From AP-15 sp963846635 (GTDB lineage: Bacteria; Pseudomonadota; Alphaproteobacteria; ATCC43930; CGMCC-115725), in assembly GCA_963846635.1 (NCBI GenBank), contig CAWJXM010000059.1, forward strand, positions 1 to 64,000: 64,000 nt of DNA. Direction: 5' to 3'. How positions within the stretch are numbered: the stretch's first letter is position 1; each line of letters starts with the position of its first letter. This document shows positions 1 through 9,067 of the stretch, piece after piece. A program made the translations under genes and the position numbers. The notes under the pieces were generated by a model. It worked only from the letters and a program-made list of their open reading frames with translations. It searched no databases and was not told the origin of the DNA.

Positions 1-41
1 CGTAGCGCGCGGGATTGACCAGCTCCAGGAGCCGGCAACGC

Positions 42-713
42 TCAGGTTAGTGAGTGTCCTCTTGCTTGCTCAACTGCCGAAACAAGCTGTGCCGCAAGCA
101 AGTTGCCGAGGAGATGCTCCAACTGGCTGAGGTCAATTTTTTGCTCTGCTGCCCACACTTCGTCGGCAGCCTCCAATGCATCGTAATAGGGCTTCTTCGC
201 CTCGGAGATTAGATCAGGAATGGTTCGTACCCGGGGATACGGCTCTCCATCTTCATACACAGAACCAGATACGAAACAGCTCGCGCGGTACGGCCATTCC
301 CGTCAGCGAAGGGGTGAATCCAGTTCAGTCTCCACATCGTGTACGCAGAAAGATGTACAGCTGTTGCAGTTTCCCAATGATCGTTTACGTAATCGCACAT
401 CTCCTCAATTAGCAGCGGAATCTGCCAAGCATCGGGAGGAATATGCTTACTCCCTCGTATTTCGACAGTTGACGGTCGAAAGTTACCTGCCAACGGATGC
501 ACACCCAGCAACGCATCACGATGTAAACCGAAAATCATCGATACCCGAAGCTTGAACCTCCATCGCTCCGCTAGATAGCGCTCCACCAGGCGGACAACCG
601 AGTCAAATTGCTTGAGGCCAATTCTCGGCCTCGAGTCGCGCTCGCTCCTCTGGGTCCGTTACTAGAAAAGGGGAGGCCGCCTCGCTGCTACGATCTTGTG
701 CTTTGTTACTCAC
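42..713 (-). pseudogene. Fic family protein (AMPylase-like), two frameshifts
   Basis: Fic proteins transfer AMP or another nucleotide moiety to target hydroxyl groups. The core motif HPFADGNGRTAR (family HxFx[D/E]GNGRxxR) is intact, and a typical C-terminal stretch (ISEAKKPYYDALEAADEVW) follows in another frame. A GTG start at 713 gives VSNKAQDRSSEAASPFLVTD, then reading must shift near 620 (an extra T after GAGAAT) to GLKQFDSVVRLVE, and again near 225-245 after ESRIPG. The total span is an exact multiple of three, so the two indels compensate. The start overlaps the end of the small upstream gene by 8 nt, which indicates translational coupling. The enzyme is not made unless the indels are sequence errors. 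Confidence 0.8.
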
Positions 714-882
714 CTGAACGCTTCAAAGCCTCAGCGCGCTCGTTCACTATCTCGCGGGTAATCCGGTCATTTTCGATCTTTGTGTTACCGTAAGCGAAAC
801 TCCGTCGCTGTTCCTCCTCGTCGCTCCGCGACATCCGTACAGATCGAGCCATCTCGATGAGAATTGCCAGCTTGTCGTGCAT
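706..882 (-). CDS. Small protein coupled to Fic (candidate antitoxin-like partner)
   Basis: This 58-residue protein starts at ATG 882, chosen because GAGGAG lies 8 nt upstream; a longer start at 915 exists but has no comparable site. It is charged and helical-looking, with the segment EEQRRSFAYGNTKIENDRIT. Class I Fic systems have a separate small antitoxin with an inhibitory helix of the form [S/T]xxxE[G/N]. Here SFAYGN matches that spacing, but Gly replaces the key Glu, so the antitoxin role is inference. The stop codon lies inside the first codons of the Fic gene, so the pair is one transcript. I do not recognise a named family. Confidence 0.6.
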   Translation of the reverse strand: MHDKLAILIEMARSVRMSRSDEEEQRRSFAYGNTKIENDRITREIVNERAEALKRSGE

Positions 883-1060
883 AGAATCGGCTCCTCGATT
901 CTCCCAGTTTGACATTGGTCTCTATACAAACGGTTATCGGCCAGCTTCACGATCGCAGGCGCAACGGCACTCATCTTATCACGTCGAAGGAGAAAGGAAA
1001 TAAGGCGGAGCCGATCAAGCTGCGATCATTTCATTGATTTCAACTCTTATTCATACGTAC
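883..1060. other. Intergenic region upstream of the Fic pair
   Basis: This 178-bp gap lies between the start of the small Fic-coupled gene and the end of the alpha/beta hydrolase gene. It should hold the promoter for the leftward Fic pair. I see no gene or clear repeat in it. Confidence 0.4.
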
Positions 1061-1866
1061 TCAGCGTACTTGGTGCTGGGCGTCGAGCCAGCCGAGCATG
1101 ATGCGGTTGAAGTGGTCGGGCGCCTCGACATTCGGGAAATGCCGCATGCCCGGGATCTCCTCGTAGCGTGCGCTCGGGACAAGGCCGGCTAGGCGACGAT
1201 TTTCGGCGGCGGGTGTGCCGGCGTCCTCTTCGCCGCACACGACGAGCACCGGTAACCGCAGCGACGGCAGCCGAGCCACAAAATCGAAATTGAGGATCGC
1301 CGCCGCACAGCCAAGATAGCCCTGCGGTGTCGTGCCGATAACGGTGTCGCGCAACTGCTTCCAGCGGCCGGGGTTCTTGGCCCGAAAAGCCGGGCTCAGA
1401 TAGCGGTCCATACTCGCCTCGGCGATCGGCTCCAGCGAGTTCGCCGCGCGCACCGCCTCAATCCGCGGACCCCAGAGATCGGCCGCCCCCGGCGGGCTCG
1501 CCGGCAACGTGTCGCACCACAATGCCGAGATCAGCTTATCGCCGTGCTCGAGCGCAAAGGCTTGGCCAATCATCCCGCCGATCGACAATCCGATGTAATG
1601 CACCCGCGCTAGCCCCAGCGCATCGAGTACAGTCGCGACATCCCCGGCGAGCGCGCTCATCGTGTAATCGCCGGCGACCGGGTCGCTGCCGCCATGCCCC
1701 CGCATATCGAGCCGCAACACGCGAAACCCGGCCCCAGCAGCGCCGGCACCTGCTCGGCCCAGCTGCCGCCGTCGGAGGCAAGCGAATGGGTAATGCAGAC
1801 GATGGGGCCATCTTCGGGGCCCGCGAGATCGTAATAGAGGCGGCGTCCGGCGAGCGGCAACAACAT
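1061..1866 (-). CDS. Alpha/beta-fold hydrolase, 3-oxoadipate enol-lactonase-like (one frameshift)
   Basis: This is an alpha/beta hydrolase of the PcaD-like branch, which hydrolyses small lactones or esters in the cytoplasm. The nucleophile elbow is GLSIGGMIGQ (Ser), the late acid region is PVLVVCGEEDAGTP, and the catalytic His is in GMRHFPNVEAPDHF. The N-terminus MLLPLAGRRLYYDLAG starts at 1866 behind a GGAGG site. It joins the rest (FRVLRLDMRGHGGSDP) only after a one-base shift near 1730-1740. No pca genes are nearby, so the substrate is uncertain. Apart from the frameshift the length (about 268 codons) is normal. Confidence 0.75.
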
Positions 1867-1928
1867 CGGAAATCCTCCATACTGGAAAGATTGGCTGCAA
1901 CCGATGACCCAATCTAGCCCTCGGCGGG

Positions 1929-2624
1929 CTAGGGAACCATGACCGGCAGGCCGGTAAATAGCGGATGTGCGAGAAACAGCACGGCGTAAAGCAGCAATGC
2001 CGCAAATGGCCGTAGCACACCGATGTCGCGCCAGCGCAATCGGGTGCGGCCGGTGACGAGAGCGGCAAAGGGGAGATTTGAGGTGACGCTCGCCAAGCGC
2101 TGCCAATTGCTGCCCAACGCGAGTTGCTTTTTGCGATCGATCAACAGGGTCCCGCCGAGGGCCAAAGCCGTGATCACACCAAAAAACCACATCGAGCAGA
2201 AATCGCCAATGGCGGCGAGATGGCTCACGCCCCACAGTCCCAGCGCCCACATCACAGGATGGCGGGTAATCCGCAGGATACCGGGGGCGGGGTCGTCGGC
2301 GCGCGCGACACGCTCCATGCCGACAGCGGTCGGGTTCGGGGTCGAATAACCGCCGACCAGCAGCAATGTGGCGAACGGCATTAATCCGATCGGGACGTAG
2401 TGGGTCCAGAGCGCCGGCGTCCACACCGGGATAAACGGAGCGCGGACATATGCCAAAACAAACCAGGCGAAGGTCACGAGCGCAGTCAAGGAGTAGATCA
2501 GCAAAAATCCGTATTCGCCGAGTTGGTCGCGTAAGGATCCGCGCAATCGCGTACTCGACAACAGCGTGTGGGACCCAAAAAAGGCGACCCCAGCAATGAG
2601 AAGTGAGGCCACGCTATGCGCCAT
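1929..2624 (-). CDS. NnrU family membrane protein
   Basis: This integral membrane protein of about 231 residues has six or so hydrophobic segments and the NnrU pattern: an N-terminal SVASLLIAGVAFFGSHTLLS helix, a central TRHPVMWALGLWGVSHL motif and DRKKQLALGSNW. NnrU-type proteins were named from a nitrite/NO reductase region, but the fold resembles isoprenylcysteine methyltransferases and the function is not settled. No denitrification genes are visible here. ATG 2624 is preferred over an in-frame GTG at 2633, since AAGGGGAAG precedes both. Confidence 0.8.
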   Translation of the reverse strand: MAHSVASLLIAGVAFFGSHTLLSSTRLRGSLRDQLGEYGFLLIYSLTALVTFAWFVLAYVRAPFIPVWTPALWTHYVPIGLMPFATLLLVGGYSTPNPTAVGMERVARADDPAPGILRITRHPVMWALGLWGVSHLAAIGDFCSMWFFGVITALALGGTLLIDRKKQLALGSNWQRLASVTSNLPFAALVTGRTRLRWRDIGVLRPFAALLLYAVLFLAHPLFTGLPVMVP

Positions 2625-2662
2625 GGGCGGCACTTCCCCTTACGGTCCGGGGAGCGCGGCAA

Positions 2663-2968
2663 TCAAGCTCGCGAGATGTTCCAGCAGCTGGTGGGGGCGC
2701 CCGAAATGTGCACGATTTTTCGCCGGCTTGTAGCGCCGGCAACAATTGCGAGATCGTTGCGCGGCAGCTGCCAAGCCCAGGCCAGAAGCCGCAGCAGCGC
2801 CTCGTTGGCGCGGCCGTTCTCGGCCGGTTCCTTGACACTGGCCTTGATCACTCGCCCACCCCCGGCAGCAGCCGCGACCCCGATCACACGGTCGACCCGT
2901 CCCCGCGGCCGAAGGTGAACTGCTACGCGCACGCCATTGCGCACAGGGTTCAGCGCGGCGTCAGGCAA
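2663..2968 (-). CDS. DUF167 family protein (YggU-like)
   Basis: This is a small soluble protein of about 101 residues with the DUF167 signature: RPRGRVDRVIGV near the N-terminus and then KEPAENGRANEALLRLLA and IVAGATSRRKIVHISG. The family function is unknown. The start is TTG at 2968, which overlaps the end of the yggT-like gene by 8 nt. The two genes are a common pair in Proteobacteria and are probably co-translated. Confidence 0.85.
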   Translation of the reverse strand: MPDAALNPVRNGVRVAVHLRPRGRVDRVIGVAAAAGGGRVIKASVKEPAENGRANEALLRLLAWAWQLPRNDLAIVAGATSRRKIVHISGAPTSCWNISRA

Positions 2969-3239
2969 AATATTCGAATATCAGATTGCGAATGAAGAAT
3001 AATAAAAGGATCAAGATGACCGGCGAGATGTCGATCCCGCCGAGATTGGGCATGAAACGCCGAATTGGGCGCAGCAGTGGCTCGGTGATCCGCCACAAGA
3101 AATCCTCGACCGTGCCGACAAAACGGTTATGGCGGTTGACAACGCCAAAAGCCACCAACCAGCTCAGTACGGCCTGAATGATCAAAAGCCAGATGTAGAT
3201 TCGGATCACCGTGTCTATGAGGCTCAAAAATGCGTACAT
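2961..3239 (-). CDS. YggT family membrane protein
   Basis: A 92-residue protein with two hydrophobic helices (residues about 8-30 and 70-90) separated by the conserved loop VEDFLWRITEPLLRPIRRFM and GGIDISPVILILLL. YggT proteins are inner-membrane proteins linked to osmotic tolerance and cell-envelope or division functions in different bacteria; the molecular role is unclear. It is the first gene of a two-gene unit with DUF167 and is divergent from rpmB. Confidence 0.85.
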   Translation of the reverse strand: MYAFLSLIDTVIRIYIWLLIIQAVLSWLVAFGVVNRHNRFVGTVEDFLWRITEPLLRPIRRFMPNLGGIDISPVILILLLFFIRNLIFEYFA

Positions 3240-3458
3240 ACCCTCCGAAACCTCGGCTCAAAAGTGGCGAGACCCTAGCGTCAGCCGGCAGGGTCCGCAA
3301 GCAAGTGCCGCTTGCCGACCGCCCGTTTCCCACGATCATGGCAGAGCACAGGGCAACCGGCCGATAGCTTGACGGGCTGGGACCGACAGCGTAGATACCT
3401 GCCCGCGGAGCGGCGGCGGCGAGGCTCTCTGCGTAAATTGTCTAATCGAGGTTAAGAT

Positions 3459-3751
3459 ATGGCGCGGAGATGCGCGGTAACCGGCAAGGGCGTTCAGGTT
3501 GGCCATAATGTCAGCCACGCCAACAACAAAACCAAGCGCCGCTTTCTGCCCAATTTGCAGCAGATCTTCGGTACTGTCGGACGTGCTCGGGCCGATCCGG
3601 CATGCGGATCACTGCCGCGGCGATCCGCACGATCGAGCACAAGGGCGGCATCGATGCATTTTTGCGCTATACTCCTAACCGCAAGTTGACGCCGGAAATC
3701 CGCCGGCTGAAACGCCGGGTCGAGGCAGCGGCGGCACGCCGAAGCGGTTAA
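3459..3751 (+). CDS. rpmB: 50S ribosomal protein bL28 (frameshifted in this sequence)
   Basis: The start MARRCAVTGKGVQVGHNVSH followed by KRRFLPNLQQ is unmistakable bL28. The C-terminal part MRITAAAIRTIEHKGGIDAF and LTPEIRRLKRRVEAAAA lies in a different frame and ends at TAA 3749-3751. The short middle piece SVLSDVLG is in the third frame, so two single-base indels fall at about 3565-3570 and 3588-3600. Ribosomal protein genes are rarely broken in living cells, so these are most likely sequence errors. That bears on every other frameshift in the window. Confidence 0.9.
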
Positions 3752-3798
3752 ACCCGGCCCGGTGCGGCGCCCGTTGCGGGGCTTCGCCTGCCGGGACG

Positions 3799-5597
3799 AT
3801 GCGGGTTAGACGAAATCTGCCGCTGTGGTCGGCTTGATTGCGGCGCTGTCTGCCGACCGCTGCAGGGCGTGCCGAATCCGCTACCGAACAAAGATCAAGG
3901 CGGCGCCGGCAGCAGCGATCTCGCCGATCTCCTCGACAAAGTCTCTCGAGCTCAAGGCGCTCGAGGACCGGCCTCCGCCCTCCGAGGAAGCACTCCGGCG
4001 ACGCGCCGACCGCGATCTCGCGCCGACTCGCCGACGCGGCGCACAGCCTCGGCTATTGGGACGCCCGGTTCGACTACCGGATCGATACGACCCCCATCCG
4101 CAAAAGGTCACGGTAAATGTTGCCCCGGGGCCGCTCTATCATGTCGCCTCGGTGCGGTGCTCGGTCCCGACGGCAGACCGCTTGCGCTCCCGCCCGCGCG
4201 GCGCCGTTGCCGCTGAAGCCGGGGACCCGGCGCGCACTGCCCCGGTGGTGGCGGCGCAGGCGGCGCTGTTGACCGACTTTGGCGATAGCGGGCACCCTTT
4301 TGCCAAGGTCGAAAGCCGAGCGTCGTGATCGATCGCCGCGCCACACGATGGCGGTAACCTACGAGCTCACGCCCGGGCCGGCGACGCGCTTTGGCGGCGT
4401 GGCGATCACAGGGCTTGAAAACCTCAATCCGGATATGTCGAGCGCCGTCTGCGCTGGCGGCGCGGGGAGCTTATGATGCCGCCAAGGTCGAACAGACGCG
4501 CCGGGCATTGATCGAGAGCGGCCTGTTCAGCACGGTGCGGATCACACCGAGGCGCGAGCCCGGCAGGCCGGGAAGCGCGCCAGATGACGATCGAAGCGAC
4601 CGAGCGCCCGCACCGCACGATCGGCGCCGGGCTCGGCTACAATACCAGCCAGGGCGCCGCCGCCGGATCTTCTGGGAAAACCGTAATCTGTTCGGCAACG
4701 CCGAATATCTAAGGCTGTCCGCCACCGCCGGCCAGCAAGTATATGGCCTCAACGCGAATTTCCGCCGCCCGGATATACTCGCCACCGACTCAGGATTTCC
4801 TGGCGACTGCCGAAATTGCCAACTAAACGCCGATCGGCCTATCACAGCCGCCGCGCGCTCGACCACGCTCGGCTTCGAACGCCGCTTCGGCCGGCATGTG
4901 ACGGGCGGGCGTGCTGCTCGAGGGCGAGGAGGCCAATGTCGAAGAACTCGCGGATTTCGTCGACAATCACCTCGGCGCAGCACACCCAGCGTTATACGCT
5001 GGTCGGCGTCCCGGCCTATGTAAAGCTCGACACGACCGACAATCTGTTGAGCCCGAGCCGCGGCTGGCGGGCCCAGCTGTCAGTCACCCCGGCCCATACT
5101 TTTCAAGCCCGAACTTAACTTATGTGACAAATCTCGTTGTCGGCCAGCACATATTGGCAGGTCGGTGCACAGGGCCGCACGATCCTCGCCGGCCGGGTGG
5201 CGACTGGCCTCGCTCGAGGGCGCCTCGTTGTTGCAGCTCCCGGCCGACCAGCGGATATATGTCGGCGGCGGCGGGACGATCCGGCGCCTACGGTTACCAG
5301 ACTGGCCGGACCGCTCGCCCCCAACAACGAGCCGATCGGCGGCAAATCGAGCCTGGTGATGAATTTCGAGGCTCGCATCAAGGTCACCGAACGATCGGCG
5401 TGGTCCCGTTCTTTGACGCCGGCAGCTATTACGAGACGAGCGTGCCGCAGCTCAACCAGCGCCTGTTTTACGGCGTCGGGCTTGGGCTGCGTTATTATAC
5501 CGCCTTTGGCCCGTTGCGGCTCGATCTGGCGACCCCGCTCTACAAGCGCAGCGCGATTAGGGTTCAGGTCTATGTCAGCCTCGGCGAGGCGTTCTGA
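3799..5597 (+). pseudogene. tamA: TamA/BamA-family outer membrane assembly factor, many frameshifts
   Basis: Read across all three frames, this is a protein of about 600 residues. After MRVRRNLPLWSA come POTRA-like segments (SLGYWDARFDYRID; TPGPATRFGGVAITGLENL; RRALIESGLFSTVRI), then the barrel: GAGLGYNTSQGAA, WENRNLFGNAEYLRLSAT, VKLDTTDNLLSPSRGW, RIYVGGGGTIRAYGYQ, VVPFFDAGSYYETS and the end LGLRYYTAFGPLRLDLATPL...YVSLGEAF. This architecture is the autotransporter-assembly factor TamA, which works with TamB. Ten or so frame changes are needed to read it, the densest damage in the window. No tamB follows; the next gene is on the other strand. Confidence 0.75.
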
Positions 5598-5656
5598 GCT
5601 TCTGACCGAGCGTTCGAGCGCAGATTGTAATATGCGATAATGGTCGGTCGCTCCGG

Positions 5657-6435
5657 CTAACGGGCGCTGGCTGGTGCTTCCGGTTTTTCGAAAAGGGCGA
5701 GACTTTCCATCGCAAGCCCATAGCCGAGCAATTCGTGCATCTGGCGGCGCAGGTATTCGGTGAAGAGCAGCCGAGTGTAACGCAGCAACAGAGTGGGTTT
5801 CTTTGTAAGATCCTCGGCGAGTTCCCAGGCGCGCGACAGCAGCTTGTCGGGCGCCAGCACCTCGGCGACGAGGCCGAGGCGATGCGCTTCGGCGGCGTCG
5901 AGCGTCTGGCCCGTCATCAGGAAATAGCGGCCACGATTGATGCCCAGCAGCAGCGGGTAGACGATGTGCATGCCGTCGCCCGGCACCACATCGGACATGA
6001 AATGCGCGGGTCCTGGAACTGCGCTGTTTCGGCTGCGAGCACGATGTCGCACAACAGCGGAATCTCGGAATGGCGCCAAGCCGGGCCGTTGATCGCGCTG
6101 ATCACCGGTACCTCGATGTTGAGGAGGTTCATCAGTAGATGCCGGCCTTCCCAATGGATGCGATCGATGCGTTCGATCGATGGCCGTGACGGAAAGGACG
6201 AGGTTCCGGGTGTGGCGCGCGGTCCGGAAAACTCGGCCCCGGTGCCGGTCAGGATCACCACCCGGTTGTCGCGATCGGTACCGATGTCGTGGAACAATTC
6301 GGGCAATTCGCCGTGCGGCAGAAATCCCCAGCGCAGCGACTGCCCTTCGGTGTGCAATGTGACCTGCAGAATGCCGTCGCGGCGCTCCAATCGGGCGCTC
6401 TGATATTTGTTCTGATAATTGGTTAGCGCGCTCAT
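5657..6435 (-). CDS. Crotonase-fold enoyl-CoA hydratase/isomerase family, 6-oxocamphor-hydrolase-like (one frameshift)
   Basis: A crotonase-superfamily protein of about 259 residues starting MSALTNYQNKYQSARLERRD behind GGAGGAG. The features RVVILTGTGAEFSG, IEVPVISAINGPA, EIPLLCDIVLAAETAQFQD, SDVVPGDGMHIVYPLLLG and NRGRYFLMTGQTLDAAEAHR fit the branch that includes 6-oxocamphor hydrolase, a C-C bond hydrolase of beta-diketones. The substrate here is unknown. A one-base shift is needed near 6000 (after FQDP). A diverged paralogue lies at 40127-40904. Confidence 0.75.
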
Positions 6436-6573
6436 CTTTTTCTCCTCCCGGTGGGACGAGGCCGAGGCTAGCGTATCCTGCCGGCAGGGCGCGAGGGCCA
6501 GGTTCCCTACGTCGGCTCCAGCGAAGGCAGGAGAACGGGTGCTTGCGGATATTTCGATGGTTGGAGAAGCCAT

Positions 6574-7368
6574 ATGGCCGTTCTGATGCGTGTGCGGACA
6601 ACTGCCGCCGCTGTGCTGTTTCTCGCGGTGCTGCCTCTGTTCGCTGCGATCCAATCCGTGCAGGCGGCTGATGTCATGGTATTTGCCGCCGCCAGTTTGA
6701 AAAACGCGCTCGATGATGCGGCCCACGTTTGAGCGCCAAGGCGGCGGCCGGTCAAAATCTCCTATGCGGCGAGTTCGCAATTAGCAAAGCAGATCGAAAG
6801 CGCCGCCCCGGCCGACATCTTCATCTCAGCCGATCTCGCCTGGATGGATTACGTGCAAAGCGCAACCTGATCCAGCCGGCGACGCGCAAAGATTTGCTCG
6901 GCAACCGGCTGGTGCTGGTGGCGCCGGCGGGAAGCGGCGTCAAGATCGACATCAAGCCCGGCTTCGATCTGGTCGGGATGACGAAGGGCGGGCGGCTGGC
7001 GATGGCCGATCCCGCCAGCGTACCGGCCGGCAAATACGGCAAGGCCGCGCTCGAAAAGCTCGGGGTTTGGGATTCGGTCGCACCGCATGTCGCCGGCGCC
7101 GAGAATGTGCGCGCGGCATTGCTGTTCGTCGACCGCAAGGAGACGCCGCTCGGCATCGTCTATGCGACCGACGCCGCCTCCGATCCCAATGTCGAAGTCG
7201 CCGGGGTGTTTCCCGAGGACACCCACCCGCCGATCATCTATCCAATCGCGCTGACGGCGGCGAGCCGGAACCCCGATGCCGTGAAATTTCTCGCCTTTCT
7301 CAAATCCGCCGGCAGCAAGGCCGGCCTTTGAAAAGCAGGGCTTCACCGTGCTTGGCGCGGCCAAATAG
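6574..7368 (+). CDS. modA: Molybdate ABC transporter substrate-binding protein (frameshifted)
   Basis: The protein begins with a signal peptide (MAVLMRVRTTAAAVLFLAVL to AAIQSVQA) and then DVMVFAAASLKNALDDAA, the ModA start. KISYAASSQLAKQIE, ADIFISADLAWMDYV, RNLIQPATRKDLLGNRLVLV and LGIVYATDAASDPNV follow in another frame, and EKQGFTVLGAAK returns to the first frame to stop at 7368. The total is exactly 265 codons, so the indels near 6722, 6850 and 7322 cancel. ModA binds molybdate in the periplasm. No modB or modC follows; the neighbours are an unrelated ABC exporter on the other strand. Confidence 0.8.
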
Positions 7369-7385
7369 CCCGCGGGCGCGCGGGC
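7368..7385. terminator. Possible bidirectional hairpin between modA and the ABC permease gene
   Basis: A perfect stem of GCCCGCG and CGCGGGC with a 4-nt loop sits exactly between two convergent genes. There is no T-tract, so terminator function is a guess from position and symmetry. Confidence 0.35.
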
Positions 7386-8207
7386 TCACTCCCCCATCTG
7401 CAACAGCGCGCCGCGCTGGCGGGCGTCGCGAAAGGCGAGGAAAAAGACTGCGGCGCCCAGCGCCAGGAAGACGAGGTCGAGCGCGCCCGCGGTCGACAAA
7501 TAATCGGCGCGGAACACTTTTTGAAACAACAGCGCGCGCATGCCCTCAAAGACATAGGTCGAGGGCAATGCCCAGGCGACGTGCTGCAGCCAATGGGGCA
7601 GGATCGAGACCGGGTAATAGACTGCGCTGATCGGCGACAGGGTGAACACGGCGAGCCAAGCGAGGCTCTCCGCCCCCATGCCGTGCCGCAGGATCAGGCC
7701 GCAGATCGCCAGTCCCAGGGCCCAGCCCATCGCCAGCAGCACGGCGAAAAAGGCGATCAGCGGCAGCCCCAGCGAAAAGATCGAATAGTGGTAGAGCACG
7801 ATCGCCAACAGCGCCGCCGGCACGACCCCGATCAACACGCGGATCAGGCTCATCGACAGGAGCGCCAGGACCCATTCAAACGGGCGCAGCGGGGTCACAA
7901 ACAAGTGCCCGAGATTGCGCGCCCACATCTCTTCGAGAAACGAGATCGACAGGCCGAGTTGTCCGCGGAACAGCACGTCCCACAGCATCACGGCGGCCAG
8001 CAGCACGCCAAAGGCGCGAAACACATAATTGCTGTTGACGTAGAGAAACTGGCTCATGAACCCCCAGATCAGCATCTGCAAGGTCGGCCAATACAGCAGT
8101 TCGAGGGTGCGCGGCCACGAACTGCGCAACAGGTAGAGATAGCGCAACAGCATCGCCCAGATCCGGCCGAGCGAGCCGCCCGCTCCGATAAAACCCGCGC
8201 GGCTCAC
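7386..8207 (-). CDS. ABC-2 type transporter permease
   Basis: This inner-membrane permease of about 273 residues has six hydrophobic segments (for example FGVLLAAVMLWDVLFRGQLG and SLIRVLIGVVPAALLAIVLY) and the ABC-2 end motif FTLSPISAVYYPVSILPHWL before ALPSTYVFEGMRALL. The GTG start at 8207 overlaps the stop of the ATPase gene by 4 nt, so the two are translated together as an exporter. The family moves polysaccharides, lipids, drugs or haem-related molecules; nothing here identifies the cargo. Confidence 0.8.
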   Translation of the reverse strand: MSRAGFIGAGGSLGRIWAMLLRYLYLLRSSWPRTLELLYWPTLQMLIWGFMSQFLYVNSNYVFRAFGVLLAAVMLWDVLFRGQLGLSISFLEEMWARNLGHLFVTPLRPFEWVLALLSMSLIRVLIGVVPAALLAIVLYHYSIFSLGLPLIAFFAVLLAMGWALGLAICGLILRHGMGAESLAWLAVFTLSPISAVYYPVSILPHWLQHVAWALPSTYVFEGMRALLFQKVFRADYLSTAGALDLVFLALGAAVFFLAFRDARQRGALLQMGE

Positions 8208-8956
8208 GACCCCGGCTCCAGTTCCGGCTCGCGCGTGCGAACGATATGCAAAAAGACCTCTTCGAGATTGGTGCGGCCATAGCGCTCGATCAGCGCCTGC
8301 GGGCTGCCGCGATCGACGATCTTTCCGGTTTTCATCATCAGAACATTCGAGCACATGCGCTCGACCTCGGCCATATTGTGCGAGGCCATCAGGATCGTCG
8401 CCCCGGTGCGCGCCTGCCAGGCTTCGAGATAGCTGCGCACCCAATCGCCGGTGTCGGGGTCGAGGGATGCGGTCGGTTCGTCAAGCAGCAACAGCTCCGG
8501 TTCGTTCAACAGCGCCTTGGCGAGTGCCACGCGGGTCTTCTGGCCCGCCGACAATTTGCCGGCCGGCCGATCGAGAAAAGCGCCGATCTGCAAATCCTCG
8601 GCGAGGGCTGCGATCCGCTCGCGGCGGCTGCGCAGCGCATAGAGCCGGGCATAGATCAACAGGTTTTGGCGCACTGTCAGCCGATGCGGCAGGTCGACAA
8701 ACGGCGAGGAAAAATTCATCCGCGGCAATACACGGTAGCGATGACGCAAAATATCCTCCCCGAGCACCTGCACGCTGCCGGATGTCGGCAACAACAGGCC
8801 GAGCAGGATCGACAAGGTTGTCGTCTTGCCGGCACCATTGCCGCCGAGCAGCGCCGTGATCACACCGCGGGCAACGGTAAAGCTGACCCCGTCGACCGCT
8901 GTCGCAGTGGGGTAGCGTTTGACCAGGTCCTTGACTTCTATAGCGGGGGCGAGCAT
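8204..8956 (-). CDS. ABC transporter ATP-binding protein (ABC-2 exporter partner)
   Basis: A 250-residue ATPase starting MLAPAIEVKDLVKRYP. Walker A is GGNGAGKTT, the signature is LSAGQKTRVALAKAL, Walker B is LLLLDEPTASLD, and the switch His is in MASHNMAEVERM. It powers the permease encoded 4 nt downstream. The gene is divergent from regB across a 111-bp gap (8957-9067) that must hold both promoters. No frameshifts are seen. Confidence 0.85.
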   Translation of the reverse strand: MLAPAIEVKDLVKRYPTATAVDGVSFTVARGVITALLGGNGAGKTTTLSILLGLLLPTSGSVQVLGEDILRHRYRVLPRMNFSSPFVDLPHRLTVRQNLLIYARLYALRSRRERIAALAEDLQIGAFLDRPAGKLSAGQKTRVALAKALLNEPELLLLDEPTASLDPDTGDWVRSYLEAWQARTGATILMASHNMAEVERMCSNVLMMKTGKIVDRGSPQALIERYGRTNLEEVFLHIVRTREPELEPGS

Positions 8957-9067
8957 CGCCCCTATATGGCGAACGAGAGCGCATTCGACCAGCCAGTGTC
9001 CCGGCGGTCGTTGCCACACGCCCATGGCGCGTGCAGGTCGCGCGGGCAATTCTGACGAGTTTTTGTC

